Source of the DNA: JBMNQS01 sp050944255
Lineage (GTDB): Bacteria > Bacillota > Clostridia > Christensenellales > Maliibacteriaceae
Direction: 5' to 3'
Length of the DNA stretch: 18,095 nt
NCBI GenBank assembly: GCA_050944255.1
Contig: JBMNQS010000044.1
Location: 1-18,095 of the forward strand
The notes under the pieces were generated by a model that was given only the letters and a program-made list of their open reading frames with translations, did no database searches and was not told the origin of the DNA. Each line of letters starts with the position of its first letter. The first letter of the stretch is position 1. Below are positions 7,039 to 13,735 of this stretch, in pieces. A program made the position numbers and the translations under genes.

Positions 7039-7632
7039 TTACGCTGCGCACATGGATGCAAAGTATTCAAAGAACCATACGTCCGCCACGCAGGTGATCA
7101 GTTCAGGCTGCCACTGTACGGCGAAAATCGGCGAGCAGTCGTGCATGATGGCCTCGGGGACGCCCGTTTCGTCTGTGGCGGCGATCAAAAGGCCGTCGCC
7201 GGGAAACTCCACCTGCTGACGGTGGTAGCTGGAGACGGTGGCCTTTTCCGGCAGGCACAGGTTTTCCGAGGCGTATATCCGGTGCGGCTGCCCGAACGCG
7301 TGGGCGGACCCCGCCCGCTTGAGCGTGCCGTCCAGTAAAATATTGATGTACTGCATCCCCTGCCCGAAACCCGCCACCGGAATACCTTCGTCTAAAAAGG
7401 CGCCAAAGAGCGCCGCCTCGTCGTTGTGGCGGGCCGTGTGTATGTAATCGCCGGCGCCCTCGCCCGCGATTAGCAGCGCGTCGCAGCGGGATAAAAGCGC
7501 GTCGCAGCACAGCCCGTCGCCGCAGCGCACCGCTTCGGACGTCATGGAAAAACGCGACAGCGAGCGCATGGTCTGCCACGGCATGGCCCATCGGCCGCTG
7601 GGGTCCCGGCCGCAGGTAACCGCTACATGCAT
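7039..7632 (-). CDS. Class-I glutamine amidotransferase-like protein (C26-like), catalytic Cys and His missing
   Basis: The 197-residue protein follows the class-I glutamine amidotransferase / gamma-glutamyl hydrolase (C26) layout: GRDPSGRW near the start, LLIAGEGAGDY in place of the GGxDxxP loop, the nucleophile-elbow region PVAGFGQGMQYINILLDGTL, a His-rich HRQQVEFPGDG segment, and the terminal VQWQPE. Active members read G-[IVF]-C-x-G-x-Q at the elbow and W/F-H-P-E at the end. Here position 90 is Gly (codon GGG at 7365-7363) and position 175 is Gln (codon CAG at 7110-7108); only Glu177 of the triad remains. It is therefore predicted to be a pseudoenzyme, binding or regulating rather than hydrolysing. 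I placed the start at ATG 7632 because AAGGAGG lies 8 nt upstream. It is divergent from cca, with overlapping promoters. Confidence 0.85.
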   Translation of the reverse strand: MHVAVTCGRDPSGRWAMPWQTMRSLSRFSMTSEAVRCGDGLCCDALLSRCDALLIAGEGAGDYIHTARHNDEAALFGAFLDEGIPVAGFGQGMQYINILLDGTLKRAGSAHAFGQPHRIYASENLCLPEKATVSSYHRQQVEFPGDGLLIAATDETGVPEAIMHDCSPIFAVQWQPELITCVADVWFFEYFASMCAA

Positions 7633-7645
7633 AGGGGCGTCCTCC

Positions 7646-7699
7646 TTGAATTGGATAGGTTCACTCAAAATATGATATGCTGTTAAGTAGTGTATTCAA
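7646..7699. promoter_or_regulatory. Overlapping divergent promoters (amidotransferase-like gene and cca)
   Basis: On the minus strand TTGAAT (7699-7694) and TATCAT (7677-7672) are 16 bp apart and drive the amidotransferase-like gene. On the plus strand TATGAT (7671-7676) overlaps the minus -10 almost completely, with a weaker TTGAAT (7646-7651) at 19-bp spacing, and could serve cca. The two -10 elements share the same base pairs, so RNA polymerase could bind in either orientation. Confidence 0.5.
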
Positions 7700-7728
7700 T
7701 ACCGTTTTTTATGTCGGGGAGGCAAAAC

Positions 7729-9159
7729 GTGGACATCGATACGTATAAAAACGCCATAGGGACGGCGCTTCCGGAGGATTTAAAGGCTTTTTTCAGAAAA
7801 ATGCAGGCGCTGGGAGCGCCGCTGTACATCGTGGGCGGGCTGGTCCGCGACATACTCCTGGGGCTGGAGGTAAACGCGCGCAGCGATATTGATATCTGCG
7901 GGCCGCTCCATCCGGATATGCTGGTGCCCATGGCCCTTGAACTGGCGGGCGTGAAGCACCATCCGCGCAGCGCCGCGCTGGGCACCGTGGCGCTGGAGCT
8001 GCCGGCAGAATCCGGCGGCAGCTACATGATGGAATACACCGCCTTTCGCCGCGACAGCTACCGGGGCGGCGGGCACAGGCCCGTCTCCACCGAATTTGTG
8101 GCCACGGCTTGGGAGGACGCTCTGCGCAGGGACTTCACCTGCAACGCTGTCTATTACCATCCGGCCGCAGGTGAGCTGATCGATCCGCTGGACGGCCTTT
8201 CCGCCATAGAGGAAAGGCGGCTTGTAGCCACCCGCCCCGCCGGTGAAGTCTTTTCCGAGGACGGGCTTCGCATCATGCGGCTGGCCCGCTTTGCCGCCAC
8301 GCTGGGCTTTTCCGTGGCCGATGACGCCCTGGAGGCGGCCGCCGCTTCCGCCAGCCTGCTGCGGGACGTGGCCACAGAGCGGATACGGGACGAATTGACG
8401 GGCCTTCTTTTGTGCGATCTGCGGCCCCCGCTGCCGCTGGCGCCCGCGCCGGACCTGCTCTATGGGTTGCGGCTGCTGCACCGCACCGGCGCGCTGGCCG
8501 TGGTGCTGCCGCCCCTTGCCCAAGGCGATGGGGTCATTCAATCAAAAAAATGGCACGCCTATGACGTGCTGGAGCATGCCTTTCATGTGTGCGCCGCCTC
8601 GGAGCCGGATTTGGCGCTGCGCCTGACGGGGCTGCTGCACGATGTGGGCAAGCCCTTTACCCTGGACGAGCGGGGAAGGATGATCGGCCACGACAAGCTC
8701 GGCGCGCAAATGGCGGAAAAGCTCTTGGGGCCCGAGGGACTGCACTATAATGGCGAGCTGGTCAGGCGCGTATGTAGGCTCATTGGAGTGCACATGTTTG
8801 ATCTGTCCGGCCAGGCCAGGGAAAAGACGCTGCGCCGCGCGTTTGCGAAAATGGGCCGGGAAACGGCGTATGACCTGATTAAGGTCCGCCGCGCCGACGT
8901 CATCGGCAGCGGTATCCGGGAGGAAGAGCCAGAAGTATGCGCCCGCTGGCGGCGGGTTTTGAGCGAAATGGAGAGCGACGGTGCGCCGTTTTCGGTAGCG
9001 GAACTTCAGATCGACGGCAGGCGCGTCATGGAGTTGACGGGCCTGCCGCCGTCGTCAAAAATAGGCGAACTTCTGGCGCGGCTGCTGCTTTATGCCGCCG
9101 CCGCACCGGGCCGCAATAACCCGCAGGAGTTGGAACGGGCGCTTAAGTCAATGGTGTAG
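7729..9159 (+). CDS. cca: CCA tRNA nucleotidyltransferase with HD domain
   Basis: Adds or repairs the CCA end of tRNAs without a template. The 476-residue protein belongs to class II of the polymerase-beta superfamily. Visible motifs are VGGLVRD (35-41), the metal-binding DID pair Asp53/Asp55, RRDFTCNA (the template-like flexible region) and EDGLRIMRLARFAATLGF (head/neck helix). A C-terminal HD phosphohydrolase domain has LLHDVGKP with His304/Asp305. The arrangement and length fit bacterial CCA enzymes carrying an HD tail, which may trim 2',3'-cyclic phosphate. I chose GTG 7729 because GGGGAGG (7716-7722) lies 6 nt upstream; ATG 7711 would overlap that site. It is monocistronic on the plus strand, followed by the repeat-like spacer. 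Confidence 0.95.
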   Translation: MDIDTYKNAIGTALPEDLKAFFRKMQALGAPLYIVGGLVRDILLGLEVNARSDIDICGPLHPDMLVPMALELAGVKHHPRSAALGTVALELPAESGGSYMMEYTAFRRDSYRGGGHRPVSTEFVATAWEDALRRDFTCNAVYYHPAAGELIDPLDGLSAIEERRLVATRPAGEVFSEDGLRIMRLARFAATLGFSVADDALEAAAASASLLRDVATERIRDELTGLLLCDLRPPLPLAPAPDLLYGLRLLHRTGALAVVLPPLAQGDGVIQSKKWHAYDVLEHAFHVCAASEPDLALRLTGLLHDVGKPFTLDERGRMIGHDKLGAQMAEKLLGPEGLHYNGELVRRVCRLIGVHMFDLSGQAREKTLRRAFAKMGRETAYDLIKVRRADVIGSGIREEEPEVCARWRRVLSEMESDGAPFSVAELQIDGRRVMELTGLPPSSKIGELLARLLLYAAAAPGRNNPQELERALKSMV

Positions 9160-9213
9160 AAAGATTTTAGCCGGGCGCTGCCCGGACCCGCCAAGGGCTC
9201 CGCCCGGACCCGC

Positions 9214-9246
9214 TTAGAACCTTTTTCTGGAAGAAAAAGGTTCTAA
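9214..9246. terminator. Perfect 15-bp hairpin, possible terminator after cca
   Basis: TTAGAACCTTTTTCT pairs with its exact complement around GGA. T5 and A5 runs are within the stem rather than after it, so intrinsic termination is plausible but not textbook. Confidence 0.45.
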
Positions 9247-9349
9247 GAACTCCAAAAAGACTTCTATACGCTTCGCGGGAAAGAAAATGGCGGTTATTGT
9301 TTGCGCCCCGCAAGCGAAGCTGGCGGTAATAAAGTTTCTTGGGGGATTT

Positions 9350-9385
9350 CCAAGGGGGGATTCTTTGAAAAGAATCCCCCCTTGG
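9350..9385. terminator. Perfect 16-bp hairpin, possible terminator after the helicase-loader gene
   Basis: CCAAGGGGGGATTCTT (9350-9365) pairs exactly with 9370-9385 around TGAA. There is no U-tract on either strand, so it could be a repeat-borne stem or a processing/stability hairpin for the minus-strand transcript ending at 9407. Confidence 0.4.
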
Positions 9386-9406
9386 ACCGCCGGAGGCAAT
9401 CCCAAA

Positions 9407-10408
9407 CTAACCGCGCCTAAGGCGGATATCCTCGCCCAGCAGGTTGAATACGTAACTAATCTTGGCGTCCGTGAGCCTGGAGGCGATGCGCTCGCCGTAA
9501 CGGTCGCGAAAGGCGGTGACCGAAAGGTTGGTGGCCACGATATTGTGGCGCTTGTAGAGGCTCCTCTCGCTGATCAGCGTGAACAGGTGCTCCACCGTCA
9601 CGTTGTTGTAGAGGGGCTCGGCTCCCAGATCGTCGATGATCAAAAGGTCGGCGGTTTTCAGCGCGTCCATGGTGTCGGCATCCTCCGCGCCGCAGTGGTA
9701 GGCCCGCAGGATTTCAATGAGATGATACGCCGTCAGCGGCAGTACGGAATAGCCCTTTGAAAGCACCTCCCGGGCGATGCACTGGCACAGGTACGTCTTT
9801 CCAAGGCCGGTGCCGCCGCTTAAGATCAGATTGCGCTTTCTGGTGTCGGGGAAACGGCCCGCGAAGTCGTCTTTGGCGAAGGCATAGAGCTGCCGCATCA
9901 CCGCTCGCTGGGACTTCCTGCCGGCCATGGAGCCGGGCGCCTTGTCGCTGAATACGGAGAAATCCGCCGCCTCGAAGCAGGCGTCCGAGTCCAGCGGCGG
10001 GAAATCCCGGCTCTCGCAGGCCGCCTGCACCAGCGCCCGGTTGAAGCACGTGCAGCGGCTGCTGCGGCCGTCCTTCTCGATGGAGCCGGTGTCCCGGCAC
10101 AGAGCGCACTCGTAATGCGGCTCAAAGACGCTCTCGTCGTAGCCCGCTTCGGATAAGAGCCGTTTTTTTTCCGCCTGCAGCGCCTCGGCGCGGGCGTTGA
10201 CAATACCGGCAACGTCACCCGTTTTTATTTCCCCGGCAAGGGCCTGGGAAAGCACCTGCCGGTAAAGGCCGGCAAGCTGCGCGTCGATGTTATTTAATTC
10301 GGGAAGCTGGGCATAGACGGCCCTCTGCCGCTCACCCGCGCGCTCCTGCGCCTGGGCATGTTTTTGGGCGTAGGCTGCCTGTACCTGCCTGAAAATGCTC
10401 AGCGCCAT
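9407..10408 (-). CDS. dnaI: DnaC/DnaI-type replicative helicase loader ATPase
   Basis: Loads the replicative helicase onto DNA at origins or restart sites. The 333-residue protein has an alpha-helical, coiled-coil-prone N-terminal region (about 10-90). A zinc motif follows, with Cys101, Cys104, Cys119 and Cys121 (CALCRDTG ... CTC), as in Bacillus DnaI. A AAA+ domain then shows Walker A GGTGLGKT (198-205), Walker B LLIIDD (255-260), a sensor-like VATNLS and a terminal GERIASRL with a candidate arginine finger. Its ATG shares one base with the stop of the upstream DnaD-like gene (TGATG), which implies translational coupling and stoichiometric expression. IstB-type transposition ATPases are related, but the zinc region and DnaD neighbour favour the replication loader. 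Confidence 0.92.
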   Translation of the reverse strand: MALSIFRQVQAAYAQKHAQAQERAGERQRAVYAQLPELNNIDAQLAGLYRQVLSQALAGEIKTGDVAGIVNARAEALQAEKKRLLSEAGYDESVFEPHYECALCRDTGSIEKDGRSSRCTCFNRALVQAACESRDFPPLDSDACFEAADFSVFSDKAPGSMAGRKSQRAVMRQLYAFAKDDFAGRFPDTRKRNLILSGGTGLGKTYLCQCIAREVLSKGYSVLPLTAYHLIEILRAYHCGAEDADTMDALKTADLLIIDDLGAEPLYNNVTVEHLFTLISERSLYKRHNIVATNLSVTAFRDRYGERIASRLTDAKISYVFNLLGEDIRLRRG

Positions 10409-11643
10409 CAGGATAATTCCTCTTCATCGAAATTAAAATATATATGCTCTAATGAATCTGTGCGCTGCTGGTAATCGAGGCCGTCCAGCTTTTTGCGCGC
10501 GGCGCCGGTCTCCCGGTAGGTAGTCCGGAACTTCTCGTGGGCCGCCCGGGCGCCCTCTGTGTCCCGCACGCCTTCGTCATGCCAGTTGTCCAGCACCTTT
10601 TCAAGGTAGGAGAGCTTCTCCCGCGCCCCCGATTCGGCGGCGTACCGGCACGCCAGAAGGATCAGCTCAAAATCAAAGCCGTAGACGTCCGTCCACTCCT
10701 GGTAGAGCTTGGTCAGTCCCGGCGTCACGCCGCCGGAAACCCCCAGGGCGCGCACGAGCTGTTTGACGTCCTCCCGCTGCGCGTCCTTGAGCGCCTGGTA
10801 CCTCTGGATGTCCTCGGGCAGCACGGCGCCGTTTTCATACAGCTCCTGGAGTATCCTGTCCAGATAGGGGAAAGTGGGGCTCAGCGTGGAGCCCGAACGG
10901 GTCCGGATCACCGTCAGCAGGCTCTCTTTAGGGAAGTGCCAGTAGTGGACCCACTTGTCGTAGAAATCCAGCTCCGCGTCACTGGGCAGGCGGTTATAGA
11001 CCCCCAGCGCCTTGAGGAGCTCTGCCGCCCCGGAGCGCTTGAGTTCCTGCTTCTGCAGATATTCTTCGATATCCGCTATGTCCAGGAGCCCCTGCTGCGC
11101 CCAGCTTTGCGCGATGGCGTCCAGGTAATTGATGTGGACCTTCCGGCCATCCTTTTTCTCCAGCGCGTGGGCCACGATATAAAGGGCGCTCTGGGGCGGA
11201 AAGCCCAGATTGTCCATCCATTCGTGCATCACGGCCAGCTCCCGGGGCTTGAGGATACGCGCTCCGAACAGGCGCTGCGCCTCGGTGTCGAATTCCGTGT
11301 GGCCGGCGGCGGTTTCGCCGCCCCCGCCGGCAAAAGATGGCGTATTGCCGCGCATCACCGCATAGGATATGAACAGCGGGTCGGCATTCTCTATGCGCAC
11401 CAGCCCCTGCTGCTGCCAGTAGAAAAAAGCGCCCATAATGTCGCTTTCGTCCATAGAAAGGGCCAGTGCCATCTGCGAAAGCGAGTCGGGCGCCGTGTCC
11501 GGGTAGTGACAGTTCATAAGGCCGTACAGGTAGACCTTCACCGCGCCTGCGGGAGCATGCTTCATATACTCTTCGATGAAGAGATTGTCTACCGGCGTGA
11601 CGCCGAAAAGGGTATTCCCGTGGGAAAAACGGCAGATGGGCAT
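10408..11643 (-). CDS. DnaD-family primosome protein with three DnaB_2-like repeats
   Basis: Likely acts with the downstream loader in assembling the primosome. The 411-residue protein begins with a winged-helix-like region (about 20-95; VKVYLYGLMNCHY then LSQMALALSMDE). Three copies of the DnaB_2/DnaD C-terminal pattern follow, each ending in a helix plus a short acidic segment: about 125-197 (YLDAIAQSWAQQGLLDIADI), 215-285 (YLDRILQELYENGAVLPEDI) and 300-366 (YLEKVLDNWHDEGVRDTEGA). Bacillus DnaD has one such domain and DnaB two, so three is unusual. The C-terminus is acidic. GGAGG lies 5 nt before the ATG. It is the first gene of a two-gene operon with a 99-nt leader carrying a small GC hairpin. 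Confidence 0.9.
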   Translation of the reverse strand: MPICRFSHGNTLFGVTPVDNLFIEEYMKHAPAGAVKVYLYGLMNCHYPDTAPDSLSQMALALSMDESDIMGAFFYWQQQGLVRIENADPLFISYAVMRGNTPSFAGGGGETAAGHTEFDTEAQRLFGARILKPRELAVMHEWMDNLGFPPQSALYIVAHALEKKDGRKVHINYLDAIAQSWAQQGLLDIADIEEYLQKQELKRSGAAELLKALGVYNRLPSDAELDFYDKWVHYWHFPKESLLTVIRTRSGSTLSPTFPYLDRILQELYENGAVLPEDIQRYQALKDAQREDVKQLVRALGVSGGVTPGLTKLYQEWTDVYGFDFELILLACRYAAESGAREKLSYLEKVLDNWHDEGVRDTEGARAAHEKFRTTYRETGAARKKLDGLDYQQRTDSLEHIYFNFDEEELS

Positions 11644-11656
11644 GATTTCCTCCGAT

Positions 11657-11675
11657 AAAAAGCGCCCGTGGGCGC
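11657..11675 (-). terminator. Possible attenuator hairpin just upstream of the DnaD-like gene
   Basis: On the minus strand GCGCC, loop CACG and GGCGC are followed by five Ts, then ATC and the GGAGG ribosome-binding site of the DnaD-like gene. The stem is short (5 bp) but all G-C. It sits inside the predicted transcript, so it could be a leaky terminator or a translation-initiation hairpin. Confidence 0.4.
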
Positions 11676-11748
11676 GTGGGTTTTCCTAAATCAGGGCAAA
11701 GCTGAATGAAAAGTCGTTTTCGCCCGCGATAATACACCGCGCATCCTT

Positions 11749-11776
11749 ATTATAAACGCTTGGACCTTATTGTGAA
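11749..11776 (-). promoter_or_regulatory. Promoter of the DnaD-DnaI operon
   Basis: On the minus strand TTCACA (11776-11771) and a perfect TATAAT (11754-11749) are separated by 16 bp. Transcription should start near 11742, giving a 99-nt leader. A TATAAA at 11751-11756 on the plus strand overlaps this -10 and may belong to the divergent M1 peptidase gene, although it lacks a good -35. Confidence 0.7.
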
Positions 11777-11789
11777 AGTGAGAAGTGCC

Positions 11790-13433
11790 ATGAATTTGAA
11801 AAAGACGCAGTCCAAGAGACGGCAGGCCATTGCTTTGACGATTATGCTGGTTGTGATCATCGGCGCCATGGTGACGGTGCTGCATGCCCAAAGCTGCCGG
11901 ACGGACAGCCTGCCGGCCGATCCGCAGGCCGCCGTTTCGCCGGGGCAGACAAACGGCGATGCTGGCGGAGCGCAGGAGACGCCGGCAGGCTTCAGCGGAC
12001 GCTCCTATGAGCCCGAAGGCGCGCCGCAGCACCTGTCCAGCTACGATATGGAGCTTGTGCTGGACGCAGGGGCAAAGACGTTGACGGGGACCATGACCGT
12101 CAGCTTCTACAACGGGTACGCCGAGGCGCTGGACCAACTGGGCTTTCATCTTTATCCCAACGCCTACTCCGCCATGCAGACGGCGCCCTTTGAGCCGACG
12201 GATTACGAACGGGCCTATCCAAACGGGTTTTCCCCGGGAAATATCTCTGTGCACGCGGTGCGAAGCGCGGCCGGGGAGAATCTGGGCGTGCGCTTTGACA
12301 CCCGCGGGGACCAGATGATGTACGTGAAGCTCAAAAGCCCCGTGCAGCCGCAGCAGAGGGCCGTTGTGGAGATTGCCTTCAGCGTGGCGATCCCCAACTG
12401 TTACGGCCGCTTCGGCTACGGGGAGCATAGCATCGACCTGGCGCAGTTCTACCCGGTGCTGGCCGTCTACGAGAACGGCGCGTGGCGGGACGACGAGTAC
12501 GGGCCTATCGGAGATCCGTTCTACAGCGAGACGGCCGACTACCGGGTGCGGCTGACTGTGCCCAGAGCGTATGAGATCGGCTCCACCGGCGTTCTTCTGA
12601 GCCGGAAGGAAGAGGGCGGGTTTGCCCGGTATATCTTCGACGCGCCGGCGGTGCGTGATTACGCCTTTTTTGCCTCGGACCAGTACAAACGCTACGAGGC
12701 CACTACCGATGGCGGCGTCAAGGTGATCTCCCTGGGCTGGGACAGGGATGGCGCCAAACGGGCGCTGGATGCGGCCGCCGCCAGCATCGAGCTGTTTTCC
12801 CATCAGTTCGGGGCGTATCCGTACAAGGAATTCACTATCACGCAGAACGATTTTTATATCGGCGGGATGGAGTATCCCAATATTGTGCAGATGGACGCAA
12901 GGCTCTACGACAAGGATAACGCCGAGGCGCTGGAGATGGTGACGGCCCATGAGGTGGCCCATCAGTGGTGGTACCAATTGGTGGGCAACGACCAGGTGAA
13001 CGAGCCGTGGCTGGACGAGGCGCTGACCCAGTACAGCACCAATTTATACTACCGCCTGCGCTACGGTCCCGAGCAGGAAACCGGCCGCTGGGTCAGCGAG
13101 GCGACGGTCTACGAGGTCTGGTACGGGCAGGGGCACCTGGGGCGCGCGCTTCAGGGAGACCCCATCGACCTGCCGGCGGAGGACTATCCCAATTCACTGG
13201 TGTATTCCGCGCTGGTCTACAGCAGGGGCGCCATGATGTTCCGCGATTTGGAGCGGGAGCTGGGGGAGGAGGTTTTTCGCGACGCGCTGCGCCTTTACTA
13301 TAACCGGCTGCGCTATTACAACGCCACCAGGGTCTCCCTCTATGAGGCCGTAAAGGACGCCGCCGGAAAGGATATGGCGCCGTGGATCGACGGTTACCTG
13401 CGCCGGGGCGGCATACTCTCCGGGGCGGCGTAG
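11790..13433 (+). CDS. Membrane-anchored M1 family metallopeptidase
   Basis: Predicted zinc aminopeptidase tethered outside the cell. The 547-residue protein has a basic N-terminus and one hydrophobic anchor (about 13-33), a polar linker to about 65, an all-beta N-terminal M1 domain (about 70-275), and a catalytic domain. The substrate-binding GGMEY (358-362) takes the place of the family's GAMEN. The zinc site HEVAH has His387, Glu388 and His391, with the third ligand Glu410 after exactly 18 residues (NEPWLDE). Tyr477 lies at the expected distance for the catalytic tyrosine (YSRGAMMF). All key residues are intact. I prefer ATG 11790; the ribosome-binding site there is weak, and in-frame TTG 11760, GTG 11772 and GTG 11778 lie upstream. 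The gene is divergent from the DnaD operon and not obviously co-transcribed with folT. Confidence 0.92.
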   Translation: MNLKKTQSKRRQAIALTIMLVVIIGAMVTVLHAQSCRTDSLPADPQAAVSPGQTNGDAGGAQETPAGFSGRSYEPEGAPQHLSSYDMELVLDAGAKTLTGTMTVSFYNGYAEALDQLGFHLYPNAYSAMQTAPFEPTDYERAYPNGFSPGNISVHAVRSAAGENLGVRFDTRGDQMMYVKLKSPVQPQQRAVVEIAFSVAIPNCYGRFGYGEHSIDLAQFYPVLAVYENGAWRDDEYGPIGDPFYSETADYRVRLTVPRAYEIGSTGVLLSRKEEGGFARYIFDAPAVRDYAFFASDQYKRYEATTDGGVKVISLGWDRDGAKRALDAAAASIELFSHQFGAYPYKEFTITQNDFYIGGMEYPNIVQMDARLYDKDNAEALEMVTAHEVAHQWWYQLVGNDQVNEPWLDEALTQYSTNLYYRLRYGPEQETGRWVSEATVYEVWYGQGHLGRALQGDPIDLPAEDYPNSLVYSALVYSRGAMMFRDLERELGEEVFRDALRLYYNRLRYYNATRVSLYEAVKDAAGKDMAPWIDGYLRRGGILSGAA

Positions 13434-13516
13434 GCGCCGCGGGGCCGCCCAACATTTTATCGGGGCGCAAAGCGGCTTTAGGGGCTTTATTAAAGAAGTT
13501 CTCTTTGGGCCGCTTT
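13423..13516 (+). terminator. Two weak hairpins after the M1 peptidase gene
   Basis: GGGCGGC/GCCGCCC (13423-13429, 13444-13450) straddles the stop codon and is followed by ACATTTTAT. A second stem, AAAGCGGC/GCCGCTTT (13469-13476, 13509-13516), encloses a smaller AAAGA/TCTTT hairpin (13493-13497, 13502-13506). Neither has a proper U-tract, so termination strength is uncertain. Confidence 0.35.
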
Positions 13517-13523
13517 AAGCGTA

Positions 13524-13551
13524 TTGCCATTTGGCGCAGATGGTGTATAAT
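13524..13551 (+). promoter_or_regulatory. Promoter of the THF riboswitch-folT unit
   Basis: TTGCCA (13524-13529) and perfect TATAAT (13546-13551) are separated by 16 bp. The start is predicted near 13558, about 10 nt before the first paired base of the riboswitch. Confidence 0.8.
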
Positions 13552-13567
13552 GATGTCGGACCCATAA

Positions 13568-13668
13568 GGGCAGAGTAGGTGTCTGCGCGTAAAGTGTCGG
13601 CTGGACGGGGAGTTGCCAGCCGGACGAAAAGCCGAAGGCTTGCGGTGCAGATGTCGCATCCCGCTGCC
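13568..13668 (+). ncRNA. Tetrahydrofolate (THF) riboswitch aptamer
   Basis: The sequence matches the folT-type THF riboswitch along its length: AGAGTAGGTG, GCGCGTAAAGTG, a GGGGAG loop, CGAAAAGCCGAAGGCTTGCGG and TCGCATCCCGC. Helices I can pair are P1 GGCAG/CTGCC (13569-13573, 13664-13668), P2 TCTGC/GCAGA (13582-13586, 13647-13651), P3 CGGCTGG/CCAGCCG (13598-13604, 13616-13622), and the small AAGCC/GGCTT hairpin (13629-13633, 13637-13641). A pseudoknot between CGGG in the P3 loop (13606-13609) and CCCG (13660-13663) is possible, as in the known structure. It senses reduced folates and should lower folT expression when they are plentiful. Confidence 0.93.
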
Positions 13669-13690
13669 GCAGCCATGAGGCAGGCTATAG

Positions 13691-13735
13691 AACACCTCTT
13701 GATTGTGGCGCATGCTGATGATGGAGGTGTTTTTT
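13691..13735 (+). promoter_or_regulatory. folT expression platform: hairpin combining terminator and RBS sequestration
   Basis: AACACCTC (13691-13698) pairs perfectly with GAGGTGTT (13724-13731), which contains the folT ribosome-binding site, and Ts continue to 13735, right against the ATG at 13736. The same hairpin could terminate transcription or hide the ribosome-binding site. A hexamer inside the aptamer, AGGTGT (13577-13582), could instead pair with ACACCT (13692-13697) and free it. Confidence 0.65.

Larger units (their letters stand above)
9171..9400. repeat. Hairpin-rich intergenic element (probable dispersed repeat)
   Basis: The spacer between convergent cca and the helicase-loader gene contains a 12-bp direct repeat GCCCGGACCCGC (9180-9191, 9202-9213). 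It also has a perfect 15-bp hairpin (9214-9228 / 9232-9246, 3-nt loop) and a perfect 16-bp hairpin (9350-9365 / 9370-9385, 4-nt loop). A partial GCTTCG/CGAAGC inverted repeat and two GGCGGT-ATT units lie between. This dense mosaic resembles families of dispersed palindromic elements seen in GC-rich Clostridia. Only one copy is in the window, so dispersal is inference. The hairpins may also act as transcription terminators for both flanking genes. Confidence 0.55.

Noticed and set aside
6756..7051. Two short minus-strand open frames in the spacer before the lipoprotein gene
   Set aside because: No ribosome-binding site or recognisable motif, Arg/Ala-rich composition typical of chance frames, and they cross the AT-rich island.
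9214..9405. 63-codon minus-strand open frame in the hairpin-rich spacer
   Set aside because: It is simply the translation of the perfect hairpins and repeat units, with no ribosome-binding site.
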